Shown here: in pieces, positions 52,370-61,502 of the stretch | Layout of the letters: every line of letters starts with the position of its first letter | How positions within the stretch are numbered: the first letter of the stretch is position 1 | Assembly (NCBI GenBank): GCA_018817385.1 | Contig: JAHIUA010000012.1 | Location: forward strand, 1-64,000 | Direction: 5' to 3' | Source: Pseudomonadota bacterium | Lineage (GTDB): Bacteria > Desulfobacterota > Desulfobulbia > Desulfobulbales > Desulfocapsaceae | Length of the DNA: 64,000 bases | Translations under genes and position numbers: made by a program | The notes under the pieces: generated by a model | The model's input: only the letters and a program-made list of their open reading frames with translations | What the model was told of the DNA's origin: nothing | Database searches by the model: none

Positions 52370-54073
52370 CTATGGCAGCAGGGCACCTCCGTCATAGAGG
52401 TAGCGCTTGATTTTATGAGTTGCCGTCTTGATAAAGGGTTCCCGTCTTTCTACTATTCGTGCCAGACGTGACGAGGTCGACAACTGCTTGTTTACCTCCT
52501 TGCGCATGTCAGCAATCAGAGAGTTGATATATTCACGGCGCTCAACCCTGGACTGCCCCTGAGTCTCTTCATCAATAAGCTCATAATCTGGATAAATCCA
52601 GCCGTCAAGCTTACCATTATTTTCCACCACCAGAGCTTCCACCACCCACGGATACACATTCAACTTATGCTCGATGGGTTCAGGGTAAACGTTCTCACCG
52701 TTAGCCATGACGATGACATTCTTCGATCGTCCGCGAATATGGAGATTTCCCAATTCATCAAGATACCCCAGATCACCAGTTGCCAGCCAGCCATCTTCGC
52801 TAAGCACCTCTGCCGTGGCATCAGGATCATTACAGTAGCCCTGCATTATATTTGGCCCACAGCCATAGATCTCACCAATTCCACTCGTGGGATCAGGATT
52901 AACAATCTTAATCTCTACTCCGGGGAAGGGTTTCCCTGCTGAGCCCACGACAATGGTGGCGTCGCCGGGAGGGCCACCTGACAATATAGGTGCTGCCTCA
53001 GTGAGGCCATAGCCGATGAGATAGGGAAACCCAGCCTCTTCCAGAAATTTTTCCACCTCAGGATTCAGGGCCGCCCCGCCGATCCCCATCAACTTGAGAT
53101 CTCCACCAAAAAATTCTACGAGCTTCGCCCCAATCTTCCGGTACACAAACTTTCGACCAAAAGAAAAGCGACAAAGAAAAGAGAGCAGACGGCTCTTTTC
53201 GATCTGCGGCATAACCCGTTTCTTATAGATCTTTTCCATGATCAGAGGCACTACAAACATCACCTTTGGCTTCTCATAGTTACAGATTTTCTGGAGGATA
53301 GCCGGGGTTGGGGTCTTGCCGGCATAGGCAATCTTACACCCCTTGATCAGGGGAAGAATGAAGCCCAATGTAAATTCATAGGTATGTGACATGGGGAGCA
53401 CCGAGAGAAAAACGGCCCCGCTCTCTACTGGAATCATGGCCGCGGCGGAATAGGCATTGGCTGTTAGATTTTTATGGCTGAGCATCACCGCCTTGGAATA
53501 ACCGGAAGTACCGGAAGTATAGAGAATGGAGGCGAGATCGCCCTCATCCACTTCAGGGAAGGATATGCCCTCACCCGCCTCCACTTCTTCCTTCATTGCC
53601 ATGGCCTCCTGGAGGTAGGTAGAGAAGGGGATTACATCCACCACTCCCGAAGTCCCTTCCGAGTCATCCAGAGTAATAACCTGATGCATATTTTTTTTGT
53701 TCAGCTCATAGATTTTTTCAATCTGACGCTGGGTGATAAAAAGGACCGGAGCCGCCATTTCATTGAGGATATGATGGACATCAGCTTCCGGAAGGTCGGG
53801 AAGAATGGGTACCGCAATGGTCCCGACACGAATAATGGCGAAATAGGCGATTCCCCAGTTATGAGAATTCTCGGCCAGAATAGCGACATGATCCCCCTTT
53901 TTTACCCCTTCTCTCGTAAGACGAACAGCAATGGCTATGATACGAGTATAAAAATCGTCATAGCTCAGAGGAGGTTCGGTAGCCATGCAAATGGCAGGCA
54001 GATCAGCATACCGATCAACGCTGATATCAAGTATGTAGTTCAGGGTCATCCGCACATCATTCAAATCCGGCAT
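52370..54073 (-). CDS. Long-chain acyl-CoA synthetase / AMP-dependent ligase
   Basis: A 567-residue ANL-superfamily ligase, which activates a fatty acid with ATP and CoA. Motifs: LASILYTSGTSGYSKAVMLS (P-loop), YGLTEAAPILSGG, the hinge segment WLATGDLGYLDELGNLHIRG and a final catalytic Lys in FIKTATHKIKRYLYD. A Gly/Ala-rich pocket typical of long-chain enzymes is plausible. I chose the ATG (MPDLNDVRMTLN) behind AAGAGG; an upstream extension of 36 codons is unlikely. It lies 161 bases upstream of fadL on the same strand. Confidence 0.92.
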   Translation of the reverse strand: MPDLNDVRMTLNYILDISVDRYADLPAICMATEPPLSYDDFYTRIIAIAVRLTREGVKKGDHVAILAENSHNWGIAYFAIIRVGTIAVPILPDLPEADVHHILNEMAAPVLFITQRQIEKIYELNKKNMHQVITLDDSEGTSGVVDVIPFSTYLQEAMAMKEEVEAGEGISFPEVDEGDLASILYTSGTSGYSKAVMLSHKNLTANAYSAAAMIPVESGAVFLSVLPMSHTYEFTLGFILPLIKGCKIAYAGKTPTPAILQKICNYEKPKVMFVVPLIMEKIYKKRVMPQIEKSRLLSFLCRFSFGRKFVYRKIGAKLVEFFGGDLKLMGIGGAALNPEVEKFLEEAGFPYLIGYGLTEAAPILSGGPPGDATIVVGSAGKPFPGVEIKIVNPDPTSGIGEIYGCGPNIMQGYCNDPDATAEVLSEDGWLATGDLGYLDELGNLHIRGRSKNVIVMANGENVYPEPIEHKLNVYPWVVEALVVENNGKLDGWIYPDYELIDEETQGQSRVERREYINSLIADMRKEVNKQLSTSSRLARIVERREPFIKTATHKIKRYLYDGGALLP

Positions 54074-54409
54074 GAAAAACCTCTTAACAAAGATTGTGGT
54101 CAGGAGAGATGAGACACTTTTGGGTTGCTCCAGCAGCCTTGGCCATTTCCTCTCCACCAACAATAAAATGGATATCTGCAAAATTGATCACAACGAGCTT
54201 TTTTTTGGAATTTATAGTACCTAAAAGTAACTTTTTGGTCAATTAAGAACAAAAATGGCCCGCAGCCAAGATAACAAAACTCCTTTCTTTCGATGAGATA
54301 GCTGTTTTGCCTTGACAGAAAAACATGAAACATATAGATTTTTAAAGAAGAAACTGTACATTGTGGACGTATGTTGCTTCGACATCCTGAGGTAAAATAG
54401 AGGCCATTG

Positions 54410-55489
54410 ATGCATTCAACCAGACATTTTTTTATGTATACTCAACGCCCTTCCCAACTCTTTTCATTACTCCTTTGCATTCTCTTCGTTCTTTGCTGTA
54501 CGACTCTGCACAGCTCCACCCTCCCTGTCCTCGACGACACTACCAAATGGGAAGTGGAAGAAAACACAACCACCACCGCAGACCCAAGCCCACCAGTTGC
54601 CCAGCCAGTGAGCGCTGTCAGTTCGCACCCTGTCGTTCTCGGGTCTGCTGCCGATATCAGCCAAACAAAAAACAGAATTTGTGCTGTTGTCACCACCGCA
54701 ACCACAAGCAAACTGGAAAGAAAGATTTCCTCCAGAAGTGCTATCATCATTGATGCCAAGACTGGAAAAACCCTGTTTTCCAGGAATCCGGATGCACCAC
54801 GCCAGCCTGCCTCCACCATTAAGGTGCTGACCGGCATGATCGCCCTTAAATCACTGAACAGCAGTGAAAGCGTATCCGTAAGTAGTAAAGCGGCACGACA
54901 ACCCCGTTCCAAGATATACCTGGATCAGCGCAAGGTGTATATGGCAGACGATCTGATTAACGCCGTTCTCCTGGCCTCTGCCAATGATGCCAGTGTCGCC
55001 CTGGCGGAGAAAATTGCCGGAGATGAACAGCAATTTGCCAAGATGATGACCCTGCGGGCCAAACTCTGGGGAGCCCAGAACACCGTATGCAAGACCGCCA
55101 CCGGACTTACAGCAAAAGGACAGACGAGTACAGCAAGTGACCTGGCCACCATCTTTCGTCATGCCATGAACGATGAAGAATTTTCAGACAGGATGAAAAA
55201 AGTCAAGACCCGGACCACCGATGGTCAACTTCTGCGCAACCACAACAAGGCCCTCTGGCAGGTCAAGGGAACTCTGGGCGGCAAGACCGGCTACACCAAT
55301 GCAGCCAGACAAACCTATGTGGGGAAATTCAAACGGGGAAAAGACGAGATCATTGTGGCTATCATGGGCAGTGAGACCATGTGGGCTGACATCAAAAATT
55401 TAGTCGAATACGGTTTCCAGAAAAAGATAACCCTCTCCGAAGAGATTGACGACCTTACCCAAAAGACAACGCTGGTGGCTGAACTCTAA
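54410..55489 (+). CDS. D-alanyl-D-alanine carboxypeptidase (S11)
   Basis: A 359-residue low-molecular-mass penicillin-binding protein that trims the terminal D-Ala of peptidoglycan stem peptides. N-terminal signal/anchor (LFSLLLCILFVLCC; the Cys-Cys may be a lipidation site), then a Thr/Pro-rich linker of about 60 residues. The three active-site motifs are intact: SxxK in PASTIKVLTG, SxN in LASANDAS and KTG in LGGKTGYTNAARQT. It lacks the C-terminal PBP5 domain and membrane-anchor helix, so it is short. Start: ATG behind GAGG; a TTG directly before it is in frame. Confidence 0.9.
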   Translation: MHSTRHFFMYTQRPSQLFSLLLCILFVLCCTTLHSSTLPVLDDTTKWEVEENTTTTADPSPPVAQPVSAVSSHPVVLGSAADISQTKNRICAVVTTATTSKLERKISSRSAIIIDAKTGKTLFSRNPDAPRQPASTIKVLTGMIALKSLNSSESVSVSSKAARQPRSKIYLDQRKVYMADDLINAVLLASANDASVALAEKIAGDEQQFAKMMTLRAKLWGAQNTVCKTATGLTAKGQTSTASDLATIFRHAMNDEEFSDRMKKVKTRTTDGQLLRNHNKALWQVKGTLGGKTGYTNAARQTYVGKFKRGKDEIIVAIMGSETMWADIKNLVEYGFQKKITLSEEIDDLTQKTTLVAEL

Positions 55490-55514
55490 GAGCTTGTCCG
55501 AGAAGCTGCTCACC
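55490..55514. repeat. Stop-codon-associated motif GAGCTTGTCCGAGAAGC
   Basis: Begins right after the TAA of the carboxypeptidase gene; GAGC at its start can pair with GCTC near 55509. Same core as the motifs at 33157 and 44875. Confidence 0.35.
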
Positions 55515-55578
55515 CTGGGCATATGCCCCTCGACAGAGTATCCGCTTTGACCAAAGATAGTGTGCTGCCCACCTCGCC

Positions 55579-58566
55579 TCACAGCCTGCGCAAGCCTTCC
55601 ACAGTCAAAGTTACAACCCCATATTCTTCTTCCACTCGTCCCCACAACATATACGGACAGCCTGAGAAAAGATGTGGGGCATAGCGGCGATAGACCCGGG
55701 GAAAAAATGTTGTTTCTACCACCCCTGTTTCATCCTCAAAAGTCAGAAATTCCATGACTTCTCCACTTTTTGTCGATACCAGTTTTCTACTGAGCAACCA
55801 CCCGGCAAATGAGACCTGTTTTCCTGTGCAATGGTCCATTTCAGAGGCCCGGGTCCGTCCCTGCAGCTTAGGGCCACAGAGCAAAAGAGGATGCCCCCGG
55901 CACAAAAAACCGAGTACCTGATATTCCCGACGCAGCAACTCTCTGGGGGCCAGCGCCTGCAGACAGGGCGCATCAGGCAACTGCAACCCAAAGAGAGGGC
56001 TGCTTTTTTTGCTCCTGGCCAGACAGCGAAACTGGGAAAGCTGCCAGAAAAGCGTGCTCCGATTCCTGTCTGCTGTCAAGCCATCCAGGGCCCCTGACTG
56101 AATCAAGGCCCTGGACTCATCTTGGGGGGGCTGGACCCGCTGCCAGAAATCAACACTGGATGAATATGGCTGCTTTTGCCGGTATTGGACAATCTTCCCC
56201 ATCACCTCAATTGAAAGCCCCTTTACGGCCATCAGCCCTACCCGGATACTTTTCTTGCTGCCCTTCCAGCGAATTTCACTCTCCTTGACACAGGGAGGCA
56301 AGACACTCACCCCCAAGCGCTTGGCCTCCGAAACATAGGCGAAGGTGGAATAATAGCCCCCTTGGTTAGAAATAACGGCGGCCATAAATTCTGCAGGATA
56401 GTGGGTTTTGAGCCAGGCGGCCTGAAAGGATACCCGGGCATAAGAGGCAGAATGCGGTTTGCAGAACGAGTAGCCGTCAAAGCTCATCATCATCTGCCAC
56501 AACTTCTTTCGCGTTTCTCCATCCACCCCCTGGGCGGCACAGCCTGCATCAAACTCCTGTTCATAATCTCGCAGGCACAGCGCTCTATCCTTCTTGGACA
56601 GGACCTTGCGCAGCCCGTCGGCCCGGGCATGACTGAAGCCGGCCAGGGCCACCGCCACTCGCGACACATCTTCCTGATAGACCATGAGTCCGAAAGTCTC
56701 ATCCAGGACTTCGGCCAGCCGTGGATGGAGGTGCTGCCATTTCCCTCCGTGCAGGCGGCGCACATACTCGCGCACAAAGTCATTGGCTGCCGGACGAATG
56801 ATGGAAGACTGGAGGACGAGCTGCTCGAAATCGCCTGTGCCTGCCTTTTGCTGCAGCAGTCGCATGGCCGGGCTTTCAATATAAAAGCAGCCCATGGTTT
56901 GGCCTGCTGCCACTGTTTTCCTGGTCTCGAGGTCCTCTTCGGGCTGCCAGTACTCCTCATCAAAATTGCAACCGCTATCCTCTATGGCGGCAATACTGTC
57001 CCGGATCACCCCCAGGCTGCGATTGCCGAGGATATCGATCTTCACCAGCCCTGCCTCTTCTGCCGCATCCTTGTCCCACTGCATCACCACTACGCCCTTG
57101 GCAGCACACTCCACCGGCACATAATCTGTAACCGGCTCAGGAGTAATGACCACGCCGCCGGGATGGACAGAGAGATAACGGGGCACACCAATCAGCCGGG
57201 AGGCCAAGGCCACAATTTCCGGCCATGGGGCGGCAAGTTCTCGTCCCTTCAGGGCCGGCAGTCTGTGCAAAGAGGCAAGCAGAGGTTCCCCGTGCTCCCC
57301 CCCCAGACCGGAGAGGTATTTGCCAAGGCCTGAGACCTCTCCCGGCGGCAGGCCAAAGGCCTTGGCCGTTTCCCGTATGGCCATTCGCGGCTGGAAACAG
57401 ATAATGGTGGAAACCATGGCCGCATGGCTGCCATACTCCCTAAATATTTGCGCTAATACCCCATCCCGCTCATCCCAGGAAAAATCGATATCGATATCCG
57501 GAGGATCGAGACGGCCAGGGTTCAGAAAACGGGCAAAATAGAGATTGTGTTTCAGGGGACAGACATTTGTGATTTCCAGGCAATAGGCCACCAGCGAGGC
57601 CGCACCAGATCCCCGGCCACAGATACGAGAAGGACGGCCTCCCTTCTTGGCCCGGGAACCATGAACAATATCCCGCACCACCAGAAAGTAAGAGGAAAAG
57701 CCCATGGAATCAATCACCCGCAACTCATACTCCAGCCGCTCCACCACGGCCTCGGAGAGGTCGGTACCGTAACGTTTACAGGCCCCCCTGTAAGATGCCC
57801 GACGCAGGGCCGCAGCCACCTCTTCCCCTTTTCCTTTCCAAGGGGGCATGACAATTCCAAAACTGGGGCCGGAAAAGTTGCAACGCCTGGCAAGATGGTG
57901 GCTGGCGGCCACGACCTCAGGCCAGACCGCAAAGCGTTCCCGGTAGACCGCTGGCGCCTCCAGCCACGCAGGCAGCGGCCTCTTCCTGTCTGCTTTCAGA
58001 TCCAGACGGCTATTGGTCCTGATCGCCTCCATGAGCAGGAAGAGATCGCGATCTTTTTCCTCGCCCAGGGCGGCTGAGGGTGTGGCCACAGCAGGAATAT
58101 GATGCTCCTTGGCCCACTTCCTCAAACGCCCCCCATTCTCCGTGGGCCTGTCTCCCAGATCGGCAGCCAGATCCATTCCCTGTTTTTGGAGGCCCTGGAG
58201 AAGGGCCAGAGACTGAGACAAGAGCAGAAGGCCCTCACCATATATTCTAACTTCTCTCAGCAGGGAGAAATCCGTTTCTCCTTTTCTTCTGCTTATCAAA
58301 TGACATAAATTGACATAGCCAGCAGGATTTTTCACCAGACAGATAACAGTTTCCTCATTTTTCAGGTCAGTTACTTTTGCCCCTACCAAGGGACGCAACT
58401 GCTCCTGCCTGCAGGCGGCAAGAAATGGCCAGAGCCCGGTGAGGGTATCAGTGTCGGTGAGGGCCAGCCCTGAATAGCCAAGCTCCTTTGCCAGACGACA
58501 GAGCTTGGCCGGCGAACTCGTTGCCTGCATCAGGGAATAATAAGAATGAAGAGAAAGGGGAAACAT
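55579..58566 (-). CDS. dnaE2: Error-prone DNA polymerase III alpha subunit (DnaE2)
   Basis: A 995-residue C-family polymerase of the DnaE2/ImuC type, used for SOS translesion synthesis. The N-terminal PHP domain (LHSYYSLMQATSSPAKLCRL; GLALTDTDTLTGL) lacks several metal-binding His, as usual for proteobacterial alpha subunits. The catalytic Asp residues are in DPPDIDIDFSWDERDGV and VKIDILGNRSLGVI, and the finger segment is GRGSGAASLVAYCLEIT. An OB domain closes the protein (VSFAGWLLSRKLVSTKSGEV). Length and gene context (lexA, imuB-like) identify DnaE2 rather than replicative DnaE. It is the last gene of the cassette, separated from imuB by 189 bases that contain a heptamer tract. Confidence 0.93.
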   Translation of the reverse strand: MFPLSLHSYYSLMQATSSPAKLCRLAKELGYSGLALTDTDTLTGLWPFLAACRQEQLRPLVGAKVTDLKNEETVICLVKNPAGYVNLCHLISRRKGETDFSLLREVRIYGEGLLLLSQSLALLQGLQKQGMDLAADLGDRPTENGGRLRKWAKEHHIPAVATPSAALGEEKDRDLFLLMEAIRTNSRLDLKADRKRPLPAWLEAPAVYRERFAVWPEVVAASHHLARRCNFSGPSFGIVMPPWKGKGEEVAAALRRASYRGACKRYGTDLSEAVVERLEYELRVIDSMGFSSYFLVVRDIVHGSRAKKGGRPSRICGRGSGAASLVAYCLEITNVCPLKHNLYFARFLNPGRLDPPDIDIDFSWDERDGVLAQIFREYGSHAAMVSTIICFQPRMAIRETAKAFGLPPGEVSGLGKYLSGLGGEHGEPLLASLHRLPALKGRELAAPWPEIVALASRLIGVPRYLSVHPGGVVITPEPVTDYVPVECAAKGVVVMQWDKDAAEEAGLVKIDILGNRSLGVIRDSIAAIEDSGCNFDEEYWQPEEDLETRKTVAAGQTMGCFYIESPAMRLLQQKAGTGDFEQLVLQSSIIRPAANDFVREYVRRLHGGKWQHLHPRLAEVLDETFGLMVYQEDVSRVAVALAGFSHARADGLRKVLSKKDRALCLRDYEQEFDAGCAAQGVDGETRKKLWQMMMSFDGYSFCKPHSASYARVSFQAAWLKTHYPAEFMAAVISNQGGYYSTFAYVSEAKRLGVSVLPPCVKESEIRWKGSKKSIRVGLMAVKGLSIEVMGKIVQYRQKQPYSSSVDFWQRVQPPQDESRALIQSGALDGLTADRNRSTLFWQLSQFRCLARSKKSSPLFGLQLPDAPCLQALAPRELLRREYQVLGFLCRGHPLLLCGPKLQGRTRASEMDHCTGKQVSFAGWLLSRKLVSTKSGEVMEFLTFEDETGVVETTFFPRVYRRYAPHLFSGCPYMLWGRVEEEYGVVTLTVEGLRRL

Positions 58567-58622
58567 AGAAGATCAGGAAGTGTCGAATATTGAAGAGGGA
58601 AAAGTTTAAAAGATAAAAAATA

Positions 58623-58657
58623 GGTTTGCGGTCTGCGGTCTGCGGTCTGCGGTCTGC
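58623..58657 (+). repeat. Tandem heptamer tract GGTCTGC (5 units)
   Basis: GGTTTGC followed by four GGTCTGC units in the gap between imuB and dnaE2. Same unit length and number as the tracts at 10352 and 48269. Confidence 0.85.
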
Positions 58658-58755
58658 GGGAAAAATCTTACCTGCCGAGTGAATACATTGTTTCTTTATC
58701 TTCAGTTCTTAGTCTATCTTTAGCTAAAAATTTATTTTCAGACTGTCCGCCTTCC

Positions 58756-59925
58756 TTAACAGGCCGTCCCCAGGCGGATACTGCCACTTCCAAACCTGGC
58801 ATACACCGCATCCATGGCAGTCATCACCTTCTCCTGTTGCAGCTCCCGGGCTGAACGAAGGACAAAGAGGGTCTGCTGCCGTGAACGGGGCAGGAGCCGA
58901 TCGCAAACCAGGATACAGCTGCGAATCCGCACACGACGCTGCCAGGCCCGACTCAAGGCAGTCAGGGCCAGTTGCCGCAGGAGGAAGTCATTATCCGTCC
59001 CTCCCGCCTGGGTGGCCTGGCGTACCGCACCTCTGCCATCGCTGTATGTCAGGCGAACGCCAATCCGCTGTCCGACCTTTCCCTCCTGACGCAGCTGCCT
59101 GCCTATGACCTGGATCAGAGCGGTAAGAACGCCTTGCAATTCGCCGGGATCAGCGGTATCGCCCTCAAAATGGTGCTCACGGGAGAGCTGGCTGCCCCCG
59201 GTTCCTCCAGGTATGACAGGTGTCCTGTCCTGGCCCCGACTGGCAGCATACAGGTATTCACCCCGTCCCTGAAAAGGAACCGCCAGCTGTTCCCGCTTCA
59301 ACTGCGCCAGCTGCCCAATACGGTCCAGGTTAAAATCCCGCAGTAAACCAAGTTCCTGAGCACTGAGCCCGGGAAGCAAGGACAGGGGCAAAGGGGCGAG
59401 AAATTCAGCCTCTTCGCCCACACCAACGATGTATTCCCCCAGAGGCCGAACCATTCTCGAGGCCACCTTGGATACCAGTTTATTAGAGGCCAGGCTCCAG
59501 ACCGGATCAAGGCCCAGTTCCTTCAACACCTGCCTCCGCAGGCGCCAGGCAATATCCGGAGCAGGACCAAAGAGGCGATGGGTGCCGGTGACATCCATAA
59601 AGAGATGCCCGTCTTCCTCTCCCTGCTCCAGCAGTGGTGTGTAGGGAAGAACCTTGGCCACCAGCGCCCCCATGGCCCTGCGATAGAGCCTGGGCCTGGG
59701 CGTCAGAATCCTGGCCCGCCTGCAATAACGACGTGCCTGGTCCAGACGCATGCCTTTGCGCACCCCATCCCCATAGGCCTCTTCACTCATATCATAGACC
59801 AGGGCCCTGGCCGCCTGTTGGGGGGCAACAATTACCGGGTGCCGCTGCAGGGAAGTGTCCTGGAGCCGTTCCACGGCCACCGCAAAATCGGTAACATTCA
59901 AATGAATAATAGATCGATCCTCCAT
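58756..59925 (-). CDS. imuB: ImuB-like Y-family polymerase homologue lacking catalytic acids
   Basis: A 389-residue Y-family fold protein. The fold is recognisable from IIHLNVTDFAVAVERLQD at the N-terminus, YGDGVRKGMRLDQARRYCR, MDVTGTHRLFG and SLASNKLVSKVASRM, and the helix-hairpin-helix region LPGLSAQELGLLRDFNLD. In active DinB enzymes the first motif is HIDMDxFF; here the metal-binding Asp is Asn. In the second, DE of SIDEAYLD is replaced by Gly-His. Loss of these acids is the hallmark of ImuB, which bridges DnaE2 and the beta clamp rather than synthesising DNA. It starts 5 bases after the DUF72 gene stop region on the same strand and precedes dnaE2. Confidence 0.85.
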   Translation of the reverse strand: MEDRSIIHLNVTDFAVAVERLQDTSLQRHPVIVAPQQAARALVYDMSEEAYGDGVRKGMRLDQARRYCRRARILTPRPRLYRRAMGALVAKVLPYTPLLEQGEEDGHLFMDVTGTHRLFGPAPDIAWRLRRQVLKELGLDPVWSLASNKLVSKVASRMVRPLGEYIVGVGEEAEFLAPLPLSLLPGLSAQELGLLRDFNLDRIGQLAQLKREQLAVPFQGRGEYLYAASRGQDRTPVIPGGTGGSQLSREHHFEGDTADPGELQGVLTALIQVIGRQLRQEGKVGQRIGVRLTYSDGRGAVRQATQAGGTDNDFLLRQLALTALSRAWQRRVRIRSCILVCDRLLPRSRQQTLFVLRSARELQQEKVMTAMDAVYARFGSGSIRLGTAC

Positions 59926-59930
59926 CTCTC

Positions 59931-60779
59931 CTACTCCCGCCAGAGCAGTTCTCTTAAAAGAACGGCATTCGCCGGTGCCTGGGCACGAACATGATTATTA
60001 AAAAAGACCACCCCTTTCTCTGCCTGTAAACGGAGGGAAACAAGATACCGATCATTCCATTGTTGCAACTCTTGGGCTGAATAGGAATAATCAAATTTTT
60101 TCTGCATATTGCCGGACTGCCAGCCCTGACAATTACGACCGTGAAAGCGAACAAAAAAGAAAGAGGGGTTCGTGACCACGTCCAGGCAGGGAAAAAGCCC
60201 GGGCAGAGACGGTCCATCCACAGTCACCAGGGTTACCTGCCGACGTTGCAATTCAGCAAAGACTGAGTCCTTGGCCCATGAGACATGACGGAATTCCACG
60301 GCCAGGGGAAAACCCTGCAACCCATCCAGGAGCTGCGCCAGATAACAGCGATTGTTCCGGGTCCACTCAAAATCCGGCGGCAACTGAATAAGGATGGCTG
60401 CAAGTTGTCTCTGCAGGGGCTTAATCCCTTCCCGATACCGTTTCAACTCCTGGCGCCAGTCCCGCTCCCGCTCATGGGTGAGGGTCCGGGTCAACTTGGC
60501 GGCAAAGAGAAAACTGTCCGGGGCCTTGGCGATCATCCGGCTGATGGCCTCAGCCCGGATCATCTGGTACCAGGTGTAGTTGAGCTCGACTATGGGAAAG
60601 GAGTCCGCATAGAGGGGCAACATCTGCGGAGCCCGCGTCCCCCGGGGATAGAAACCACTATCCACCCATTCGGTATAGGAATAGCCGCTGGTGCCTATCA
60701 GAACAGGACAAAGCCCGTCTTTTCTCTCCACCACACCTCTTGCCGCTGCACAAGAGTGACCCTGGACCTTATCATTCAT
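59931..60779 (-). CDS. DUF72 family protein in the SOS cassette
   Basis: A 282-residue DUF72 (YecE-like) protein, a TIM-barrel family of unknown activity. Family features: LIGTSGYSYTEWVDSGFYPR, MLPLYADSFPIVELNYTWYQ, FLFAAKLTRTLTHER, LPLAVEFRHVSW-like GFPLAVEFRHVSW and FVRFHGRN, and VVFFNNHVRAQAPANAVLL. It starts at an ATG that overlaps the lexA stop (ATGA), so the two are translationally coupled. It occupies the place usually taken by imuA in lexA-imuA-imuB-dnaE2 cassettes. Whether it replaces ImuA is unknown; ImuA is RecA-like and DUF72 is not. Confidence 0.9.
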   Translation of the reverse strand: MNDKVQGHSCAAARGVVERKDGLCPVLIGTSGYSYTEWVDSGFYPRGTRAPQMLPLYADSFPIVELNYTWYQMIRAEAISRMIAKAPDSFLFAAKLTRTLTHERERDWRQELKRYREGIKPLQRQLAAILIQLPPDFEWTRNNRCYLAQLLDGLQGFPLAVEFRHVSWAKDSVFAELQRRQVTLVTVDGPSLPGLFPCLDVVTNPSFFFVRFHGRNCQGWQSGNMQKKFDYSYSAQELQQWNDRYLVSLRLQAEKGVVFFNNHVRAQAPANAVLLRELLWRE

Positions 60780-61438
60780 CTCATGCGACCAGAAACACTG
60801 GTGTGCTGCTGCGATGCCTGGGAGCACGTACTTCTCATCACACCCACCACCTTACCCTGCACCAGAAGATCGGAAAATGGATAACGAGTCGGGGAAAATT
60901 TCTTGTTTTCAGGGCGCAGCTCGATATAATCAGGTCCCAGAAAAAAACGCTTCACCGTGGCCTCTTCCTCCTGGATGAGTACAGCCACAATCTCTCCATT
61001 TTCCGCATACTGCCTGGGCTCACAGACCACCAGGTCCCCATCCAGTATGCCAGCATCCTGCATCGAATCCCCCTGAATCCGCAGACAAAAAAGATTATTG
61101 CCGGGAAAAAGATCTCCATCTATCACCACCGAACCATCCCACTCCTCCTGGGCATACATGGGCAGACCGGCAGTAATCCGTCCCACCACGGGCACTTCCC
61201 GAACACGCCCGCTTCTGCCCTGCCCACTCTCTTGCGGCAGGATACGGATGGAACGGCTATAATGTCCTTCCCTTGCAATCACCTTCTTTCGTTCCAACTG
61301 ACTGATCAGCTGAGCCACGGCATTGCGACTGACGCCAAGATCATCTGCGGCCTGCCGCAGACTGGGTGCACGGCCATCCTGCCCCAGATTCTCCCGGAGG
61401 TAATCAAAGAGCAATTGCTGTTTTTTGGTCAAATCCAT
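60776..61438 (-). CDS. lexA: LexA-type SOS repressor
   Basis: A 220-residue repressor. The N-terminal winged helix is LTKKQQLLFDYLRENLGQ with the recognition part LRQAADDLGVSRNAVAQLIS. The C-terminal protease domain has the Ala-Gly cleavage site in VVGRITAGLPM, the catalytic Ser in IQGDSMQDAG and the Lys in EEATVKRFFLG. The first gene of the cassette lexA-DUF72-imuB-dnaE2, it presumably represses the cassette until RecA filaments trigger self-cleavage. The last 20 residues are an extra Ser/Gln/His-rich tail. ATG follows AAGGAGGATGT-like sequence. This is likely a LexA2-type paralogue, since its operator is not the E. coli CTGT-N8-ACAG. Confidence 0.92.
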   Translation of the reverse strand: MDLTKKQQLLFDYLRENLGQDGRAPSLRQAADDLGVSRNAVAQLISQLERKKVIAREGHYSRSIRILPQESGQGRSGRVREVPVVGRITAGLPMYAQEEWDGSVVIDGDLFPGNNLFCLRIQGDSMQDAGILDGDLVVCEPRQYAENGEIVAVLIQEEEATVKRFFLGPDYIELRPENKKFSPTRYPFSDLLVQGKVVGVMRSTCSQASQQHTSVSGRMR

Positions 61439-61448
61439 ACATCCTCCT

Positions 61449-61502
61449 TATGTCCATGTACTTTTTTCAATTACACCACAATAGACAGATATGTCAATGT
61501 AC
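61449..61502 (-). promoter_or_regulatory. Paired operators upstream of lexA
   Basis: TATGTCCATGTAC (61449-61461) and TATGTCAATGTAC (61490-61502) differ at one base and are 41 bp apart, about four helical turns. Both are followed by a T-rich stretch. They lie just upstream of the lexA start codon and are the best candidates for autoregulatory LexA binding sites. Confidence 0.6.

Noticed and set aside
56362-57333. Long open frame on the + strand opposite dnaE2 (323 codons)
   Set aside because: Antisense to a conserved polymerase gene; the product has no family resemblance, and the frame stays open because of GC bias in the real gene.
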